Assembly (NCBI RefSeq): GCF_002179555.1 | Contig: NZ_NHOU01000003.1 | Location: 124,001-188,000, forward strand | Length of the DNA: 64,000 nt | Reading direction: 5' to 3' | Origin: Salinicola salarius | Lineage (GTDB): Bacteria > Pseudomonadota > Gammaproteobacteria > Pseudomonadales > Halomonadaceae | In this document: in pieces, positions 26,538 to 36,602 of the stretch | Layout: each line of letters begins with the position of its first letter | Numbering within the stretch: position 1 is the first letter of the stretch | The notes under the pieces: model-generated | Told to the model about the DNA's origin: nothing | What the model saw: the letters and a program-made list of their open reading frames with translations, nothing else | The model's database searches: none | Translations under genes and position numbers: made by a program

Positions 26538-29342
26538 ATGTCACTGCCGCTGATCGTTCTACTGCCGCTACTGGGCAGCCTGATACCGTTGCTGAGCAAC
26601 AATCGGCAACGCACGCTCAATGCCTGGTCCACCGCGCTGCTCCCTGCGATCGCGCTAGGCATGGCCATTTCGCATGCGCCTGGAGTGATCTCCGGCGAGG
26701 TGTATCACTTCAGCATGAGCTGGGTGCCGCAACTGGGGCTCGATCTGGCGTTCCGGCTCGACGGGCTCTCGCTGCTGTTTTTGCTGCTGATCCTGGGCAT
26801 CGGGCTGCTGATCATTCTGTATTCCCGCTATTATCTGTCGCCGGACGACAGCATGCCTCGGTTCTACGCCTACCTGATGCTGTTCATGACTTCCATGATC
26901 GGCATCGTCATGGCCGACAACCTGCTGCTGCTGTGGGTATTCTGGGAATTGACCAGCCTGTCGTCGTTTCTGTTGATCGGCTACTGGTACCAGCAGAGCG
27001 AGGCACGACGAGGCGCCCGCATGGCCCTGGCCGTCACCGGCATGGGCGGGCTGGCGATGCTGGCCGGTTTCCTGCTGATCGGCCATATCGTCGGGACCTT
27101 CGACATGCAGACGGTGCTCGACAGCCGTGATCTGATCCAGGCCGATCCGCGCTATCTGCCGGCACTGCTGCTGGTGCTGCTGGGCGCCTTCACCAAGTCG
27201 GCGCAGTTTCCGTTCCATTTCTGGCTGCCCCACGCCATGGCAGCGCCGACGCCGGTCTCGGCATTCCTGCACTCCGCCACGATGGTCAAGGCCGGGGTCT
27301 TCCTGCTCGCGCGCATGCATCCGGCACTGGCCGGCTCGCAGCTCTGGCTCTATATCGTCACCCTGACCGGGCTGGTGACGATGATCTACGCCGCCTATTT
27401 CGCGCTGCTCAAGTACGATCTCAAGGGCGTGCTGGCATTTTCCACCGTCAGCCATCTGGGCATGATTACCATGCTGTTCGGGCTGGACAGCAAGATGGCG
27501 GTGGCGGCCGGGCTGTTTCATATTCTCAACCATGCCATGTTCAAGGCGACGCTGTTCATGTCGGCGGGCATCGTCGATCACGAGACCGGTTCGCGAGACA
27601 TCCGCAAGCTGAGCGGCCTGCGACGCAGCATGCCGATGACGGCCGCACTGGCCGGTCTCGCCGCGGCTTCCATGGCCGGCGTTCCCCTGCTCAACGGCTT
27701 CATATCGAAGGAGATGATGCTGACCGAGACGCTGGAAACCGGGATCCTGGGCGGCCTGGCCTGGCTGATCCCGGTGCTCGCGACCCTCGGCAGCGTGCTG
27801 TCGGTGGCCTATTCGCTGCGTTACGTACGCAACGTCTTCTTCGGCCCGGAAGCGCAGGAGCTGCCCAAGACGCCCCACGAGGCGCCTTTCCTGATGCGTC
27901 TGCCGATGCTGCTGTTGGTCGCGCTGTGCGTCGTGATCGGCCTGCTGCCCGCGCTGATCGTCACCGGACTGCTCGGTGCCGCCGCGCAGGTCACGATTCT
28001 GCCACCGAGACCGGAGCTGCACCTGGCGATCTGGCACGGATTCAACCTGCCCCTGCTGATGAGCGTCATCGCTCTGGCCGGCGGGGTCGGCATCTACGCC
28101 GTACGCCGCAAGCTGTTCGCCTTCCAGCGCCAGTTCCCGCAGCGCAACGCCTCGATGATCTTCGAGCACAACGTCCGCAGCCTGCTGCACTGGACCCAGC
28201 AAGCGATCGATCGCTTCGAGAATGGCTCGCTGCAGCGCTACATGCTGTGGTTGATCATCGCCGTGCTATTCCTCACCGGCAGCGGCCTGCTGGACCTTAC
28301 CCAGTTGCGCGGGCCGCGCCAGCTCCAGGCGCTCGATGGCCTGCTGATCGCGGGCGCGGTGATCACCATTCTGGCGGGCCTGGGCACGGCGGTGCTGCAT
28401 CGCCGACGCCTGGTCTCGCTGATGATGCTGTCGGTGGTGGGGCTGATGGTTTCGTTGGCCTTTGCCCGCTTCTCGGCTCCCGACCTCGCCCTGACCCAGC
28501 TGGCGGTCGAGGTGGTGACGGTCATCCTGCTGATGCTGGCGCTGTTCTTCCTGCCGCAGCGTACGCCCAAGGAGTCCAGCGGCGCACGCGTGGTCCGCGA
28601 TGTTCTGCTGGCGGCGGGCTTCGGCGGCATCGTCGCGAGTCTCAACTATGCGATGCTGACGCGACCGCTGGACACCATTTCCGGCTTCTTCCTGGAGAAC
28701 AGCGTCAGCGGCGGCGGCGGCCACAACGTGGTCAACGTCATCCTGGTCGACTTCCGCGGCTTCGATACGCTGGGCGAGATCACCGTGCTGTGCATTGCCG
28801 CCATCGGCATCTACAAGCTGCTCAACCGCCTGCGTCTGTTCATGCCCTCCAGCGATAGCGAAGGGCGCCCCTGGTCCCGCGATCTGCATCCCATGCTGCT
28901 GGGTACGGTATCGCAGAGCCTACTGCCGCTGGCGCTGCTGGTGTCGGTGTTCATCTTCCTGCGGGGTCACAACGAACCCGGTGGCGGCTTCATCGCCGGC
29001 CTGGTGACGGCCGTGGCCTTGATCCTGCTGTATATCGCCCGTGGGGTCGACTGGACCCAACAGAGAATGTCGTTCCAGTATCAGCCGATCGCCGTGGTCG
29101 GTGTCGCCATCGCCGCGCTGACCGGACTCGGCAGCTGGGCCTTCGGCCACAACTTCCTGACCTCTGCCTTCGGGCACTTCTCGATTCCCTATATCGGCGA
29201 GATCGAGCTCGTCACGCCGATGCTGTTCGACCTCGGCGTCTATCTCACCGTCGTCGGCGCCACGCTGATGATTCTGGCCAATCTGGGCAAGTTGACGACA
29301 CGGCACCGTCCCAGCAAAGAGAATGAAAAGGAGACCGTCTGA
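26538..29342 (+). CDS. mrpA: Mrp Na+/H+ antiporter subunit A (fused A/B form)
   Basis: Largest subunit of the Mrp antiporter, which expels Na+ for H+ and supports alkaline pH and salt tolerance. The 934-residue membrane protein has an NuoL-like core with the ion-translocating motif [22 protein letters not shown] at about residues 217-240, a C-terminal MbhD/E-like part, and an MrpB-like domain ([16 protein letters not shown]) at about 800-860. The absence of a separate mrpB gene marks a group 2 operon. Its TGA overlaps the mrpC ATG. The ribosome site is weak. Confidence 0.93.
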   Translation: MSLPLIVLLPLLGSLIPLLSNNRQRTLNAWSTALLPAIALGMAISHAPGVISGEVYHFSMSWVPQLGLDLAFRLDGLSLLFLLLILGIGLLIILYSRYYLSPDDSMPRFYAYLMLFMTSMIGIVMADNLLLLWVFWELTSLSSFLLIGYWYQQSEARRGARMALAVTGMGGLAMLAGFLLIGHIVGTFDMQTVLDSRDLIQADPRYLPALLLVLLGAFTKSAQFPFHFWLPHAMAAPTPVSAFLHSATMVKAGVFLLARMHPALAGSQLWLYIVTLTGLVTMIYAAYFALLKYDLKGVLAFSTVSHLGMITMLFGLDSKMAVAAGLFHILNHAMFKATLFMSAGIVDHETGSRDIRKLSGLRRSMPMTAALAGLAAASMAGVPLLNGFISKEMMLTETLETGILGGLAWLIPVLATLGSVLSVAYSLRYVRNVFFGPEAQELPKTPHEAPFLMRLPMLLLVALCVVIGLLPALIVTGLLGAAAQVTILPPRPELHLAIWHGFNLPLLMSVIALAGGVGIYAVRRKLFAFQRQFPQRNASMIFEHNVRSLLHWTQQAIDRFENGSLQRYMLWLIIAVLFLTGSGLLDLTQLRGPRQLQALDGLLIAGAVITILAGLGTAVLHRRRLVSLMMLSVVGLMVSLAFARFSAPDLALTQLAVEVVTVILLMLALFFLPQRTPKESSGARVVRDVLLAAGFGGIVASLNYAMLTRPLDTISGFFLENSVSGGGGHNVVNVILVDFRGFDTLGEITVLCIAAIGIYKLLNRLRLFMPSSDSEGRPWSRDLHPMLLGTVSQSLLPLALLVSVFIFLRGHNEPGGGFIAGLVTAVALILLYIARGVDWTQQRMSFQYQPIAVVGVAIAALTGLGSWAFGHNFLTSAFGHFSIPYIGEIELVTPMLFDLGVYLTVVGATLMILANLGKLTTRHRPSKENEKETV

Positions 29343-29692
29343 TGGAAGCGCTCTTTGCCACCGTAACCGGTTTCCTGGCCGCCAGCGGGCTCTACCTGGC
29401 GCTGCGTGGCCGCACCTTCCCCGTGGTCGTGGGGCTGACGCTGCTCTCCTACGCGGTCAACCTGTTCCTTTTTTCCACCGGCGGCCTGACCACCAATGGC
29501 GCGGCGGTGATTCGTGACGGCGTCGATTATTACGCCGACCCGCTGCCACAGGCCCTGGTGCTGACGGCCATCGTGATCGGCTTCGCCATGACGGCGTTCT
29601 CGGTGATCCTGGCGATGCGCGTGCGCGGCGACCTGGGCAGCGATCAGGTCAACGACCAGCGTGGCGAAGAGTCGAAGGAGGACAAGTCGTGA
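29342..29692 (+). CDS. mrpC: Mrp antiporter subunit C
   Basis: A 116-residue NuoK-like subunit with three predicted membrane helices (residues about 5-22, 28-50, 70-95) and the family motif QALVLTAIVIGFAMTA. It begins at the overlapping TGATG after mrpA and ends in the same manner at mrpD, so it is translationally coupled on both sides. Confidence 0.93.
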   Translation: MEALFATVTGFLAASGLYLALRGRTFPVVVGLTLLSYAVNLFLFSTGGLTTNGAAVIRDGVDYYADPLPQALVLTAIVIGFAMTAFSVILAMRVRGDLGSDQVNDQRGEESKEDKS

Positions 29693-31206
29693 TGCAGCAC
29701 CTGATCATCCTTCCGATTCTTCTGCCGCTGTTGAGCGGCCTGCTGATGCTGGTCAAGCGGGACTCGGCCGTACTGCCTCGCCGGGCGATCGCCCTGGTCA
29801 GCACGGCGCTGCTGCTGGCAGTCAGTGCCATGCTGGTGGTCCAGAGCGACAGCGGTGACATCACCTACTACGCCCTGGGCGACTGGCAGCCGCCGTTCGG
29901 CATCATCCTGGTACTCGACCGGCTCTCCGCACTGATGGTATGCCTTACCAGCTTCCTGGCGCTCGGCAGCGTGGCCTACGCCTGTGCCGGCGACGATCGC
30001 AAGGGCAGCAATTTCCACGGTCTGTTCCAGCTCCAGTTGATGGGGATCAACGGCGCCTTCCTGACTGGCGACATCTTCAACCTGTTCGTGTTCTTCGAGG
30101 TGCTGCTGATCGCCTCCTACTCGCTGCTGATGCATGGCGGCGGCAAGGATCGCACCCAGGCCGGCTTCCACTACGTGGCGCTGAACCTGGCGGGCTCGGC
30201 GATGTTTCTGATCGCGCTCGGGGTGCTCTACGGCACCACCGGCACGCTCAACATGGCCGACATGTCCCAGAAGGTGGCATCGCTCGACCCCGATCGTCTT
30301 GGCCTGCTCAAGGCGGGGGCGTTTTTGCTGCTGGTGGTGTTCGGGCTGAAGGCCGCGATCCTCCCGCTCTATTTCTGGCTGCCGCGGGCCTACAGCAGTG
30401 CACCGGCGCCGGTGGCGGCACTGTTCGCGATCATGACCAAGGTGGGGATCTACGCCATTCTGCGGGTCTATACGCTCATCTTCGGCGACAGCGCAGGCGG
30501 GCTCGCCAATTTCGTCCAGCCCTGGCTCTGGTGGTTCGCACTGGCGACGCTGGCCCTCGGCGGGCTGGGTGTCTTGTCGGCGCGGGATCTGCGTAATCAG
30601 GTGGCCTATCTGCTGCTGATTTCGGTGGGGACGTTGCTGGTCGGCGTCAGCATGAACCGCGAGGCGCCCATCGCCGCCCTGCTCTACTACATGATCCACA
30701 CCACGCTGGTCAGCGGCGGCCTGTTCCTGCTGGCCGATGCGATCGGCGAACAGCGCGGCAAGGCCGGGGCACGTATCGTGCCCGGCCGGGGCGTCACCCA
30801 GCCTGCGCTGCTGGGTCTGTTCTACTTCATCGGTGCGGCGACCATCATCGGGCTACCGCCGTTTTCGGGCGCTATCGGCAAGGCACTGCTGCTCGATTCG
30901 GCCCTGCCGAGCGAACAGCCGTGGCTGTGGTCGCTGTTGCTGCTGTCGAGCCTCGCCGGTCTCGTCGCCATGGCGCGCAGCGGCTCCACCGTCTTCTGGA
31001 AGGCTGGCCGCGGCGACAACGATGGCCCCAGGCTGAAGACGGCAATGCTGGCGGGCCTGATCCTGCTGCTCGGCGCCTCGCCGGTGCTCTCGATCCTGGC
31101 CGGCCCGATCACTCGCTTCACCGATGCCAGTGCCACACAGCTGCTCGATCAAGACGCCTACGGCGAAGCGATTATCTCCCCGAACGTTACCGGAGGTGAC
31201 TCATGA
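29692..31206 (+). CDS. mrpD: Mrp antiporter subunit D
   Basis: An NuoM/N-like proton-channel subunit of 504 residues with about 14 membrane helices. The key motifs are FFEVLLIASY with the conserved glutamate and KAAILPLYFWLPRAYSSAPAPV with the conserved lysine. A GTG lies one codon earlier, but ATG 29692 shares its A with the mrpC stop, as elsewhere in the operon, so it is preferred. Confidence 0.93.
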   Translation: MQHLIILPILLPLLSGLLMLVKRDSAVLPRRAIALVSTALLLAVSAMLVVQSDSGDITYYALGDWQPPFGIILVLDRLSALMVCLTSFLALGSVAYACAGDDRKGSNFHGLFQLQLMGINGAFLTGDIFNLFVFFEVLLIASYSLLMHGGGKDRTQAGFHYVALNLAGSAMFLIALGVLYGTTGTLNMADMSQKVASLDPDRLGLLKAGAFLLLVVFGLKAAILPLYFWLPRAYSSAPAPVAALFAIMTKVGIYAILRVYTLIFGDSAGGLANFVQPWLWWFALATLALGGLGVLSARDLRNQVAYLLLISVGTLLVGVSMNREAPIAALLYYMIHTTLVSGGLFLLADAIGEQRGKAGARIVPGRGVTQPALLGLFYFIGAATIIGLPPFSGAIGKALLLDSALPSEQPWLWSLLLLSSLAGLVAMARSGSTVFWKAGRGDNDGPRLKTAMLAGLILLLGASPVLSILAGPITRFTDASATQLLDQDAYGEAIISPNVTGGDS

Positions 31207-31700
31207 TTCCTCCCATTCGCTGGCTGCCGATGCCGGTGCTGTCACTGCTGCTGCTGGTCGTCTGGCTGTTGCTGCAGCAGAGCGTGGCACTCGGACAATG
31301 GATTCTTGGCGGCGTCCTGGCGATCCTGATTCCGGTGATCTGTCGACCGTTCTGGGAACGCCAGCCCACCATCAAGCGCCCCTTGAAACTGGTCGGCTAC
31401 TTCTTTCGGGTGCTGGGCGACATCGTGACCGCCAATCTGCAGGTTTCGAAGCTGATTCTCGATCCCCGCGGCCGGATGCGCCCCGCCTTCGTGGAATATC
31501 CGCTGACGCTGAAGGAGAGCTTTCCGATCACCATCCTGGCCAGCACCATCACCATGACGCCGGGGACCGTCTCGGCCCACCTGCGCCTGGATGGCAAGAC
31601 CCTGCTCATTCACGCGCTGGACGTGGGCGATATCAACGCCCTGATCGACGACATTCACCAGCGCTACGAGCGCCCACTGCTGGAGATCTTCGAATCATGA
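31203..31700 (+). CDS. mrpE: Mrp antiporter subunit E
   Basis: A 165-residue MrpE subunit with two N-terminal membrane helices and the conserved tail ANSTITMTPGT-like sequence (here ILASTITMTPGTVSAHL) followed by a short cytoplasmic domain. It has a GGAGGTGA ribosome site directly before the ATG, which overlaps the mrpD stop by 4 bp. Confidence 0.92.
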   Translation: MIPPIRWLPMPVLSLLLLVVWLLLQQSVALGQWILGGVLAILIPVICRPFWERQPTIKRPLKLVGYFFRVLGDIVTANLQVSKLILDPRGRMRPAFVEYPLTLKESFPITILASTITMTPGTVSAHLRLDGKTLLIHALDVGDINALIDDIHQRYERPLLEIFES

Positions 31701-31966
31701 TCGACATGGCTCTGTGGATCGCGCTGGCGCTGTTCTGCGCCGCCGTCGTACTCAATTTCTATCGTGCCGTGGTCGGGCCGAGCCTGCCGGATCGCATTTT
31801 GGCGGTGGATACCATGTACATGAACTCGATCGCTCTGATCGTGCTGTTCGGTATCTGGGTCGACAACAAGGACTACTTCGAGGCGGCGCTGCTGATCGCG
31901 ATGCTCGGCTTCGTCAGCACCATCGCCGTCTGCAAGTACCTGCTGCGCGGCGACATCATCGAATAG
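31697..31966 (+). CDS. mrpF: Mrp antiporter subunit F
   Basis: An 89-residue subunit with three membrane helices and the family motif GPSLPDRILAVDT. ATG 31697 overlaps the mrpE stop (ATGA). It is needed for assembly of the Mrp complex. Confidence 0.92.
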   Translation: MIDMALWIALALFCAAVVLNFYRAVVGPSLPDRILAVDTMYMNSIALIVLFGIWVDNKDYFEAALLIAMLGFVSTIAVCKYLLRGDIIE

Positions 31967-31977
31967 GAGGGATAACG

Positions 31978-32370
31978 ATGCTGAATACGGTCATCGAGGG
32001 CGTGATCGCCTTCATGCTGGTCGCCGGAGGCGCGTTCGCCTTCATCGGCTCGCTGGGCCTGACGCATTTGAAGGATTTCTACATGCGTCTGCACGGCCCT
32101 TCGAAAACGACGACGCTGGGGGTCGGCTGCACCCTGATCGGTTCGCTGATCTATTTCAGCCAGGAAGACGGCCCGATCGTTCAGGAACTGCTGATCACGA
32201 TCTTCGCGTTCATCACCGCGCCGGTATCGGCACACATGCTGGCCAAGAGCGCCCTGCACCACAAGCTCAAACCGGATCCCCGCACCCGCGGCAATCCGGT
32301 CGAGCTGGAGAGCGAGAAGCCCAAGCACACCATCGAGGAAGCCCCCCAAGGCGACTCTCCCCTCCCTTGA
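31978..32370 (+). CDS. mrpG: Mrp antiporter subunit G
   Basis: A 130-residue MrpG with three membrane helices, the motif GLTHLKDFYMRLHGPSKTTTLG and a polar C-terminal tail of about 35 residues. The ATG is preceded by an excellent TAGGAGG ribosome site at 7 bp. It ends the six-gene operon. Confidence 0.92.
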   Translation: MLNTVIEGVIAFMLVAGGAFAFIGSLGLTHLKDFYMRLHGPSKTTTLGVGCTLIGSLIYFSQEDGPIVQELLITIFAFITAPVSAHMLAKSALHHKLKPDPRTRGNPVELESEKPKHTIEEAPQGDSPLP

Positions 32371-32390
32371 AGGGTTAAGCGCTGAAAAGT

Positions 32391-32415
32391 GCGCGCCGTC
32401 TCCGAGACGGCGCGC
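32391..32415. terminator. Hairpin between mrpG and hemH
   Basis: Perfect 10-bp GC-rich stem GCGCGCCGTC/GACGGCGCGC with a TCCGA loop, 20 bp after mrpG and just beyond the end of hemH. It lacks a T-run, so intrinsic termination is uncertain. Confidence 0.5.
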
Positions 32416-32423
32416 CGTCGGCT

Positions 32424-33407
32424 TCACCAGCCGGCGGTGTGCTGTTCGACCAGGCTGGTCAGCAGGGTAATGTGCTCCGGACGATCGTTGAGGGCGGGAA
32501 TATAGCGATAGCGCCCGCCTCCGGCTTCCTGGAAGTAGTGGCGATTCTCGGCGTCGATCTCCTCGAGCGTCTCGAGGCAGTCCGCCGCGAAGGCCGGACT
32601 GATGACGTCGACGCACTCGATCTTGTCCGCGCCCCATGCCTTCAGCGTCTCGTCGGTGTAGGGCTTGAGCCACTCCTCGCGGCCGAAGCGCGACTGGTAG
32701 CTCTGGAACCACTCGCCCTCGCTCAGTCCAAGCTCTTCCGCCAGCAGCCGGCTGGTCTTCTCGCAGTGCCTGGCATAGGGATCGCCGTTGTCGACGTAGC
32801 GCTTGGGGATGCCGTGATAGGACATCAGCAGCCGGCCGCCGTCGCCGTTGGCCTCCCAGTGCTGGCGAACGCTGGCAGCGAGAGCCGAAATATAGTCGGG
32901 GTGATCATGATAATCGCGCACGAAGCGCAGCTCCGGCAGGTGCGGGCAAGGTTCCAGTGCCTTGGCCAGCCGCTGGAATACCGCCCCGGTGGTCGTGCGG
33001 GAGAACTGCGGATAGAGCGGCAGCACCAGAATGCGCTCCACGCCGGCCTCGCGCAGCCTGAGCCCGGCTTCTTCCATGCTCGGCTTGCCGTAGGTCATCG
33101 CCAGCTCGACCGGGATCGACTCGCCCGTCTGGCTCGCCAGACGTTCACGCAGCGCTCGCTGCTGGCGGCGGCCGATCGCCATCAGTGGCGAGCCTTCCTC
33201 CTGCCATACCGACGCATAAGCCTTGGCGACCTTGGGCGGGCGGATGCGAAGAATGACGCCATGCAGAATCGGCCACCACAGCCAGCGTGGCGCATCGATG
33301 ACTCGCGGATCGCCGAGGAACTCGCCAAGATACTGCCTCACGGCCTTGGGCGTGGGCGCCTCGGGCGTTCCCAGATTGACCAGCAGCACTCCGAAACGGG
33401 CCGCCAT
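32424..33407 (-). CDS. hemH: Ferrochelatase
   Basis: HemH inserts Fe2+ into protoporphyrin IX to make protohaem. The 327-residue protein begins FGVLLVNLGTPEAPT and contains LPLYPQFSRTTTG, the catalytic-histidine motif MSYHGIPKRYV and the metal-binding-side ECVDVISPAFAADCLETLEEI. Length fits bacterial HemH. It is convergent with the mrp operon and has an AGGAG site before the ATG. Confidence 0.95.
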   Translation of the reverse strand: MAARFGVLLVNLGTPEAPTPKAVRQYLGEFLGDPRVIDAPRWLWWPILHGVILRIRPPKVAKAYASVWQEEGSPLMAIGRRQQRALRERLASQTGESIPVELAMTYGKPSMEEAGLRLREAGVERILVLPLYPQFSRTTTGAVFQRLAKALEPCPHLPELRFVRDYHDHPDYISALAASVRQHWEANGDGGRLLMSYHGIPKRYVDNGDPYARHCEKTSRLLAEELGLSEGEWFQSYQSRFGREEWLKPYTDETLKAWGADKIECVDVISPAFAADCLETLEEIDAENRHYFQEAGGGRYRYIPALNDRPEHITLLTSLVEQHTAGW

Positions 33408-33494
33408 AAAACCACTCCTTTCCCTGCCGACTTTTGTCGAGATTCTACCACTGCCGCGTGAACCGGCCCGATCATCTTATACGATCAATACCAT

Positions 33495-33854
33495 GTGTAT
33501 AAGTTATGGATAACCCATGGGCGCGTCCGCCCGCTGATATTGTCGATGATGCGCCACTTTGCCGATACCCTGCGCGACAAAGGGTATCAGGTTCATACAG
33601 CAGACCCGAAGACGATGGCAACCAGCAGCAATCTGCTCCAGAAAGCCGAGCGGCCGCCGTATCCGTATCGGAACGACATCACAAGCCAAGTTAACGTGCT
33701 GATCGAAGCGCACTTCGGCGATCGTTTCGGCATCCTGGACGGTTTCAACGGGGGCAGAGAAGCTGGAGAGGAACGAGGGGAAAGGCGTGGACGGCGAACT
33801 TCCCTCCGTGTCGAGGCAAGTCACTCTTCGACTCGCCGGAGGGAACTGAATTGA
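33495..33854 (+). pseudogene. Remnant of a photolyase/cryptochrome-related (DPRP) gene
   Basis: The 119-codon frame contains two separated stretches that resemble the deoxyribodipyrimidine photolyase-related family (COG3046): ILSMMRHFADTLRDKGYQV at residues 15-33, and VLIEAHFGDRFGILDGF at about 67-83. In intact proteins of about 500 residues these lie much farther apart, and the FAD-binding and Fe-S parts are missing here. The last 35 codons are low-complexity and unlike the family. I read it as a decayed gene with an internal deletion; the similarity is from memory of the family. Confidence 0.5.
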
Positions 33855-33896
33855 TGAATGAAATGGTTGGCGAATGAAATGGATTGATGAATGACG
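33851..33896. repeat. Degenerate repeat of about 17 bp
   Basis: Two and a half copies of TTGATGAATGAAATGG-like sequence lie between the photolyase remnant and the DUF6482 gene, just after an imperfect hairpin (33800-33808 with 33837-33845). Confidence 0.6.
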
Positions 33897-33921
33897 TGTC
33901 GACTAGCCGACGCTTTCCGGA

Positions 33922-34224
33922 TCAGAAGACCAGCGGCATTCGCGACAGCAGCGGATCGTGATAATGCGGCTCGTGGCCGACGATCTCGTCGTTGGCGACC
34001 TGTTGAACCAGGTAGGCACGATGGATGCCGGCCCGTTTCAATTCGCCGTAGACGTCCTCGAGCGAACGAAACAGCATCGGCTTGCCGCGCCGGGTCAAGG
34101 CCTGCGTGGCGCCATCCCCGGGCTCCAGCATGACCTGATAGTAGCGACTGCCGGCATGGGCGATGACCCGTATTTCGAAGTCTTCATGGTGTCGCTGATA
34201 GTGTTCAAGCTCCTTGAGCTCCAT
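33922..34224 (-). CDS. DUF6482 family protein
   Basis: A 100-residue cytoplasmic protein typical of Halomonadaceae and Pseudomonas relatives, with the sequence SRYYQVMLEPGDGATQALTRRGKPMLFRSLEDVYGELKRAGI. Function is unknown. The start ATG 34224 has GGAGGG four bases upstream; the longer open frame has no such site. Single-gene unit between the photolyase remnant and the c-di-GMP protein. Confidence 0.8.
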   Translation of the reverse strand: MELKELEHYQRHHEDFEIRVIAHAGSRYYQVMLEPGDGATQALTRRGKPMLFRSLEDVYGELKRAGIHRAYLVQQVANDEIVGHEPHYHDPLLSRMPLVF

Positions 34225-34393
34225 GGTTCCCTCCTGTGGGTTGAGTATGGAATCGTTACGGCAGGCCGGCACTCCTTGCCGAACCTTTGACTAGCCGCTT
34301 CCCGAATGCCGATGCAGAATCCGCCTCGGCCTTACCGGGACAATCGGCCAATTGAGCCTCATCTTTATTAAGACTATGTTGCACCACGAGAGT

Positions 34394-36175
34394 TCAGCGC
34401 GGGATTTCGTCGCTATTCGTGCGAACGGTCACGACAACGCGCCCGTTCTCGGCCCGCTTGGCCGCACCTTTGAAGCGGCTCCAGAGATCACCGAAATTGT
34501 CGATCCGCGCGGTGGGCGGTACCCGCAACGCCGTGATGGAAAGCCGGGTGATGGGGAAGAATCGCCATTGATCGAAGCGATCCTTGGCATGAAAGCCGCC
34601 CGCCTGCCGCTCCGATTCCGGCAGCAACTGCAGGCTCTCATCGCGAAAGCAGCGCTGGATCCGGCTCAGTTTCGACTGCAAGCCGCTATCGTCGTTGAGC
34701 AGAAGAATGAAGTCGTCGCCTCCGAGATGGCCCAGGAAGTCGTTCCGCCCCGCCGCATCGCTCAGCACTCTCGCCAGTGTCAGGATCATCTGGTCACCCA
34801 TTGCGTAGCCGAAGCGATCGTTGAACGGCTTGAAATGGTCCAGATCGAGATAACAGGCAACGAAGGGACTTGCCTGGCTTCGATAATGTTCCAGCGCTGC
34901 ACGGATCGGCCGATTCCCTGGAAGCTGAGTCAGCGGATTGGCCTGGCGGGCGATCTGGACCTGCTGTTCGGTAAAGAGCTGCAGAAGATTGATGACGTGT
35001 CCGATGCCGAGATAGCGCCCGCCATCGGTAATGATGAAGTCCTCGTCACGCATCGAGTCGTCGCGTCCGGTCACCTTGCGCGATACGCGCTCGAGCGGTT
35101 CCCCCGCCTCGACGCAGAGCGCCCCTCTCTGCATGATCTTGTCGATGGACTGGCGGCCGTAGAGATCGAAGCCGAAGCGGTTGCCGAGCAAGGCCATCAA
35201 CTGCCGGCGGCCGAGCAACCCCACCGGCGTTCCCTGCTCGTCGACCACAGCCAGGGCATTGGCCTCAGGCAGACGGCTGAAGCGCTCCGCGGCCTCTCCG
35301 ATGCTGAGCGTGGTCGTCAGTGCCGGCAAGGGTACGCACAGCCGGCGAATTTCCGTGGCTGCCGCTGCCGGACGACGCGATGCCGCCAGGGCGACCAGGC
35401 GCGACTCCAGTACGTCACGCGATCGCTGAGGCGCCGGTTCGGGACGAGCGAACAGCCACCCCTGGCAGTAGTCGGCCCCGAGTTCGAGCAGGGTATCGAG
35501 CTCTTCCTCTCGTTCGACGCCCTCGGCAACCACGCGGCTTCCCAGGCTGTGTGCGATGTCGATAATCGACCGCACGAAGCGCCTTTTCACGCGGTCGCGA
35601 TCTACCCCAGCCACGAAGTGGCGATCAAGCTTGACGTAGTCGGGGTTGAGTTGTGACCAGAGCCTGAGCCCGGCGTAGCCGTCACCGAGATCGTCGAGCG
35701 CGATGGAGAACCCCATCGACTGATAATGCTCGGCGGCTTCGGCCATCAGTTCTGGATCGATGCCGGGAGACTGCTCGGTAATTTCGATGACGATCTGGGA
35801 CGGTGTCAGGCCATGATCGGACAGCAATTGTAACGTCTGGCCGCTGATGTGGGCCGGGTCGATCAGCACTTCCGGACTGACATTGAGAAACAGCAGTTCA
35901 CCCAGCCCCGTCTCGACCCAGCGCTCGAAGGCCCTCTCGCGACAGACCCGCTCCAGGGAAGCCAGCAGACCGCGGTCACGGGCCGTCTGGAACATTGCCA
36001 GCGGGCTGGAGAAGCGAGAGGTTCGCGGCCCGCGGGACAATGCCTCGTAAGCCAGCACCCGACCGGTGGCGACGGAGACGATAGGCTGAAAGTGCACGTT
36101 CAGATCGCGCTGGGCGATCAGGGCTTCGAGAGAGCCGGGGGCAAGAGAAACGGCGGATTGGTCCATGAACGCCAT
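34394..36175 (-). CDS. EAL-CBS-GGDEF cyclic-di-GMP signalling protein
   Basis: A 593-residue soluble protein with an N-terminal EAL domain (EAL at residues 44-46, then NVSPEVL, EITEQ, DDLGDGYAGL, KLDRHFV, and EGVE), a central CBS pair (about 285-410), and a C-terminal GGDEF domain with GGDDF at 485-489. The EAL residues needed for c-di-GMP hydrolysis look present, and GGDDF is compatible with cyclase activity, so it may do either or only bind. There is no membrane segment. A second ATG three codons in (MDQSAV) is an alternative start. Confidence 0.9.
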   Translation of the reverse strand: MAFMDQSAVSLAPGSLEALIAQRDLNVHFQPIVSVATGRVLAYEALSRGPRTSRFSSPLAMFQTARDRGLLASLERVCRERAFERWVETGLGELLFLNVSPEVLIDPAHISGQTLQLLSDHGLTPSQIVIEITEQSPGIDPELMAEAAEHYQSMGFSIALDDLGDGYAGLRLWSQLNPDYVKLDRHFVAGVDRDRVKRRFVRSIIDIAHSLGSRVVAEGVEREEELDTLLELGADYCQGWLFARPEPAPQRSRDVLESRLVALAASRRPAAAATEIRRLCVPLPALTTTLSIGEAAERFSRLPEANALAVVDEQGTPVGLLGRRQLMALLGNRFGFDLYGRQSIDKIMQRGALCVEAGEPLERVSRKVTGRDDSMRDEDFIITDGGRYLGIGHVINLLQLFTEQQVQIARQANPLTQLPGNRPIRAALEHYRSQASPFVACYLDLDHFKPFNDRFGYAMGDQMILTLARVLSDAAGRNDFLGHLGGDDFILLLNDDSGLQSKLSRIQRCFRDESLQLLPESERQAGGFHAKDRFDQWRFFPITRLSITALRVPPTARIDNFGDLWSRFKGAAKRAENGRVVVTVRTNSDEIPR

Positions 36176-36255
36176 TGAGCCCCAAGGTCATGACAACATG
36201 GTGACACAAAACATTACATGGAAAGAACGCGCCGTTTCAGGGAAAGATCGACAGT

Positions 36256-36549
36256 CTACTGGTAAGCGGAAGGATCGATGGCCTTGCCTAGGGAGTTGCG
36301 GTCGATCCATTTTCCCGCCTTGGCTTCCTTGTAGCGAAACACGACCCGGTCACCGACGGCTACCGGCAATTCGGCGTCTTCCGTCTGGTAACTGTAGAGC
36401 TCGCCGTCGACGGTCAGCCAGTGACGATAGAGATCCGGCATGCCCAGCCACTCCTTGAACGGCCCTTCCCGTTCGAGCTTCTCCAGTTGGCCGCGCACTT
36501 CGATCTTGGGCACACGCTGACGACGACCTCGCTGAAAACCGCCTGCCAT
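36256..36549 (-). CDS. Conserved hypothetical basic protein
   Basis: I do not recognise this 97-residue protein. It starts MAGGFQRGRRQRVPKI, is basic at the N-terminus, and continues with a compact beta-rich segment (YRHWLTVDGELYSYQTEDAE, VGDRVVFRYKEAKAGKW). The start ATG 36549 has AAGGAG at 7 bp. The basic N-terminus may bind nucleic acid, but that is a guess. A tandem repeat separates it from the end of dnaB. Confidence 0.7.
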   Translation of the reverse strand: MAGGFQRGRRQRVPKIEVRGQLEKLEREGPFKEWLGMPDLYRHWLTVDGELYSYQTEDAELPVAVGDRVVFRYKEAKAGKWIDRNSLGKAIDPSAYQ

Positions 36550-36602
36550 GGTTTGACTCCTTGATGTCTTTTCTACGTCGGCGCTGCCGACATGTTTCGG
36601 TT

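Noticed and set aside
33800-33845. Rho-independent terminator behind the photolyase remnant
   Set aside because: A 9-bp stem is present, but the loop is 28 bases long and no T-run follows.
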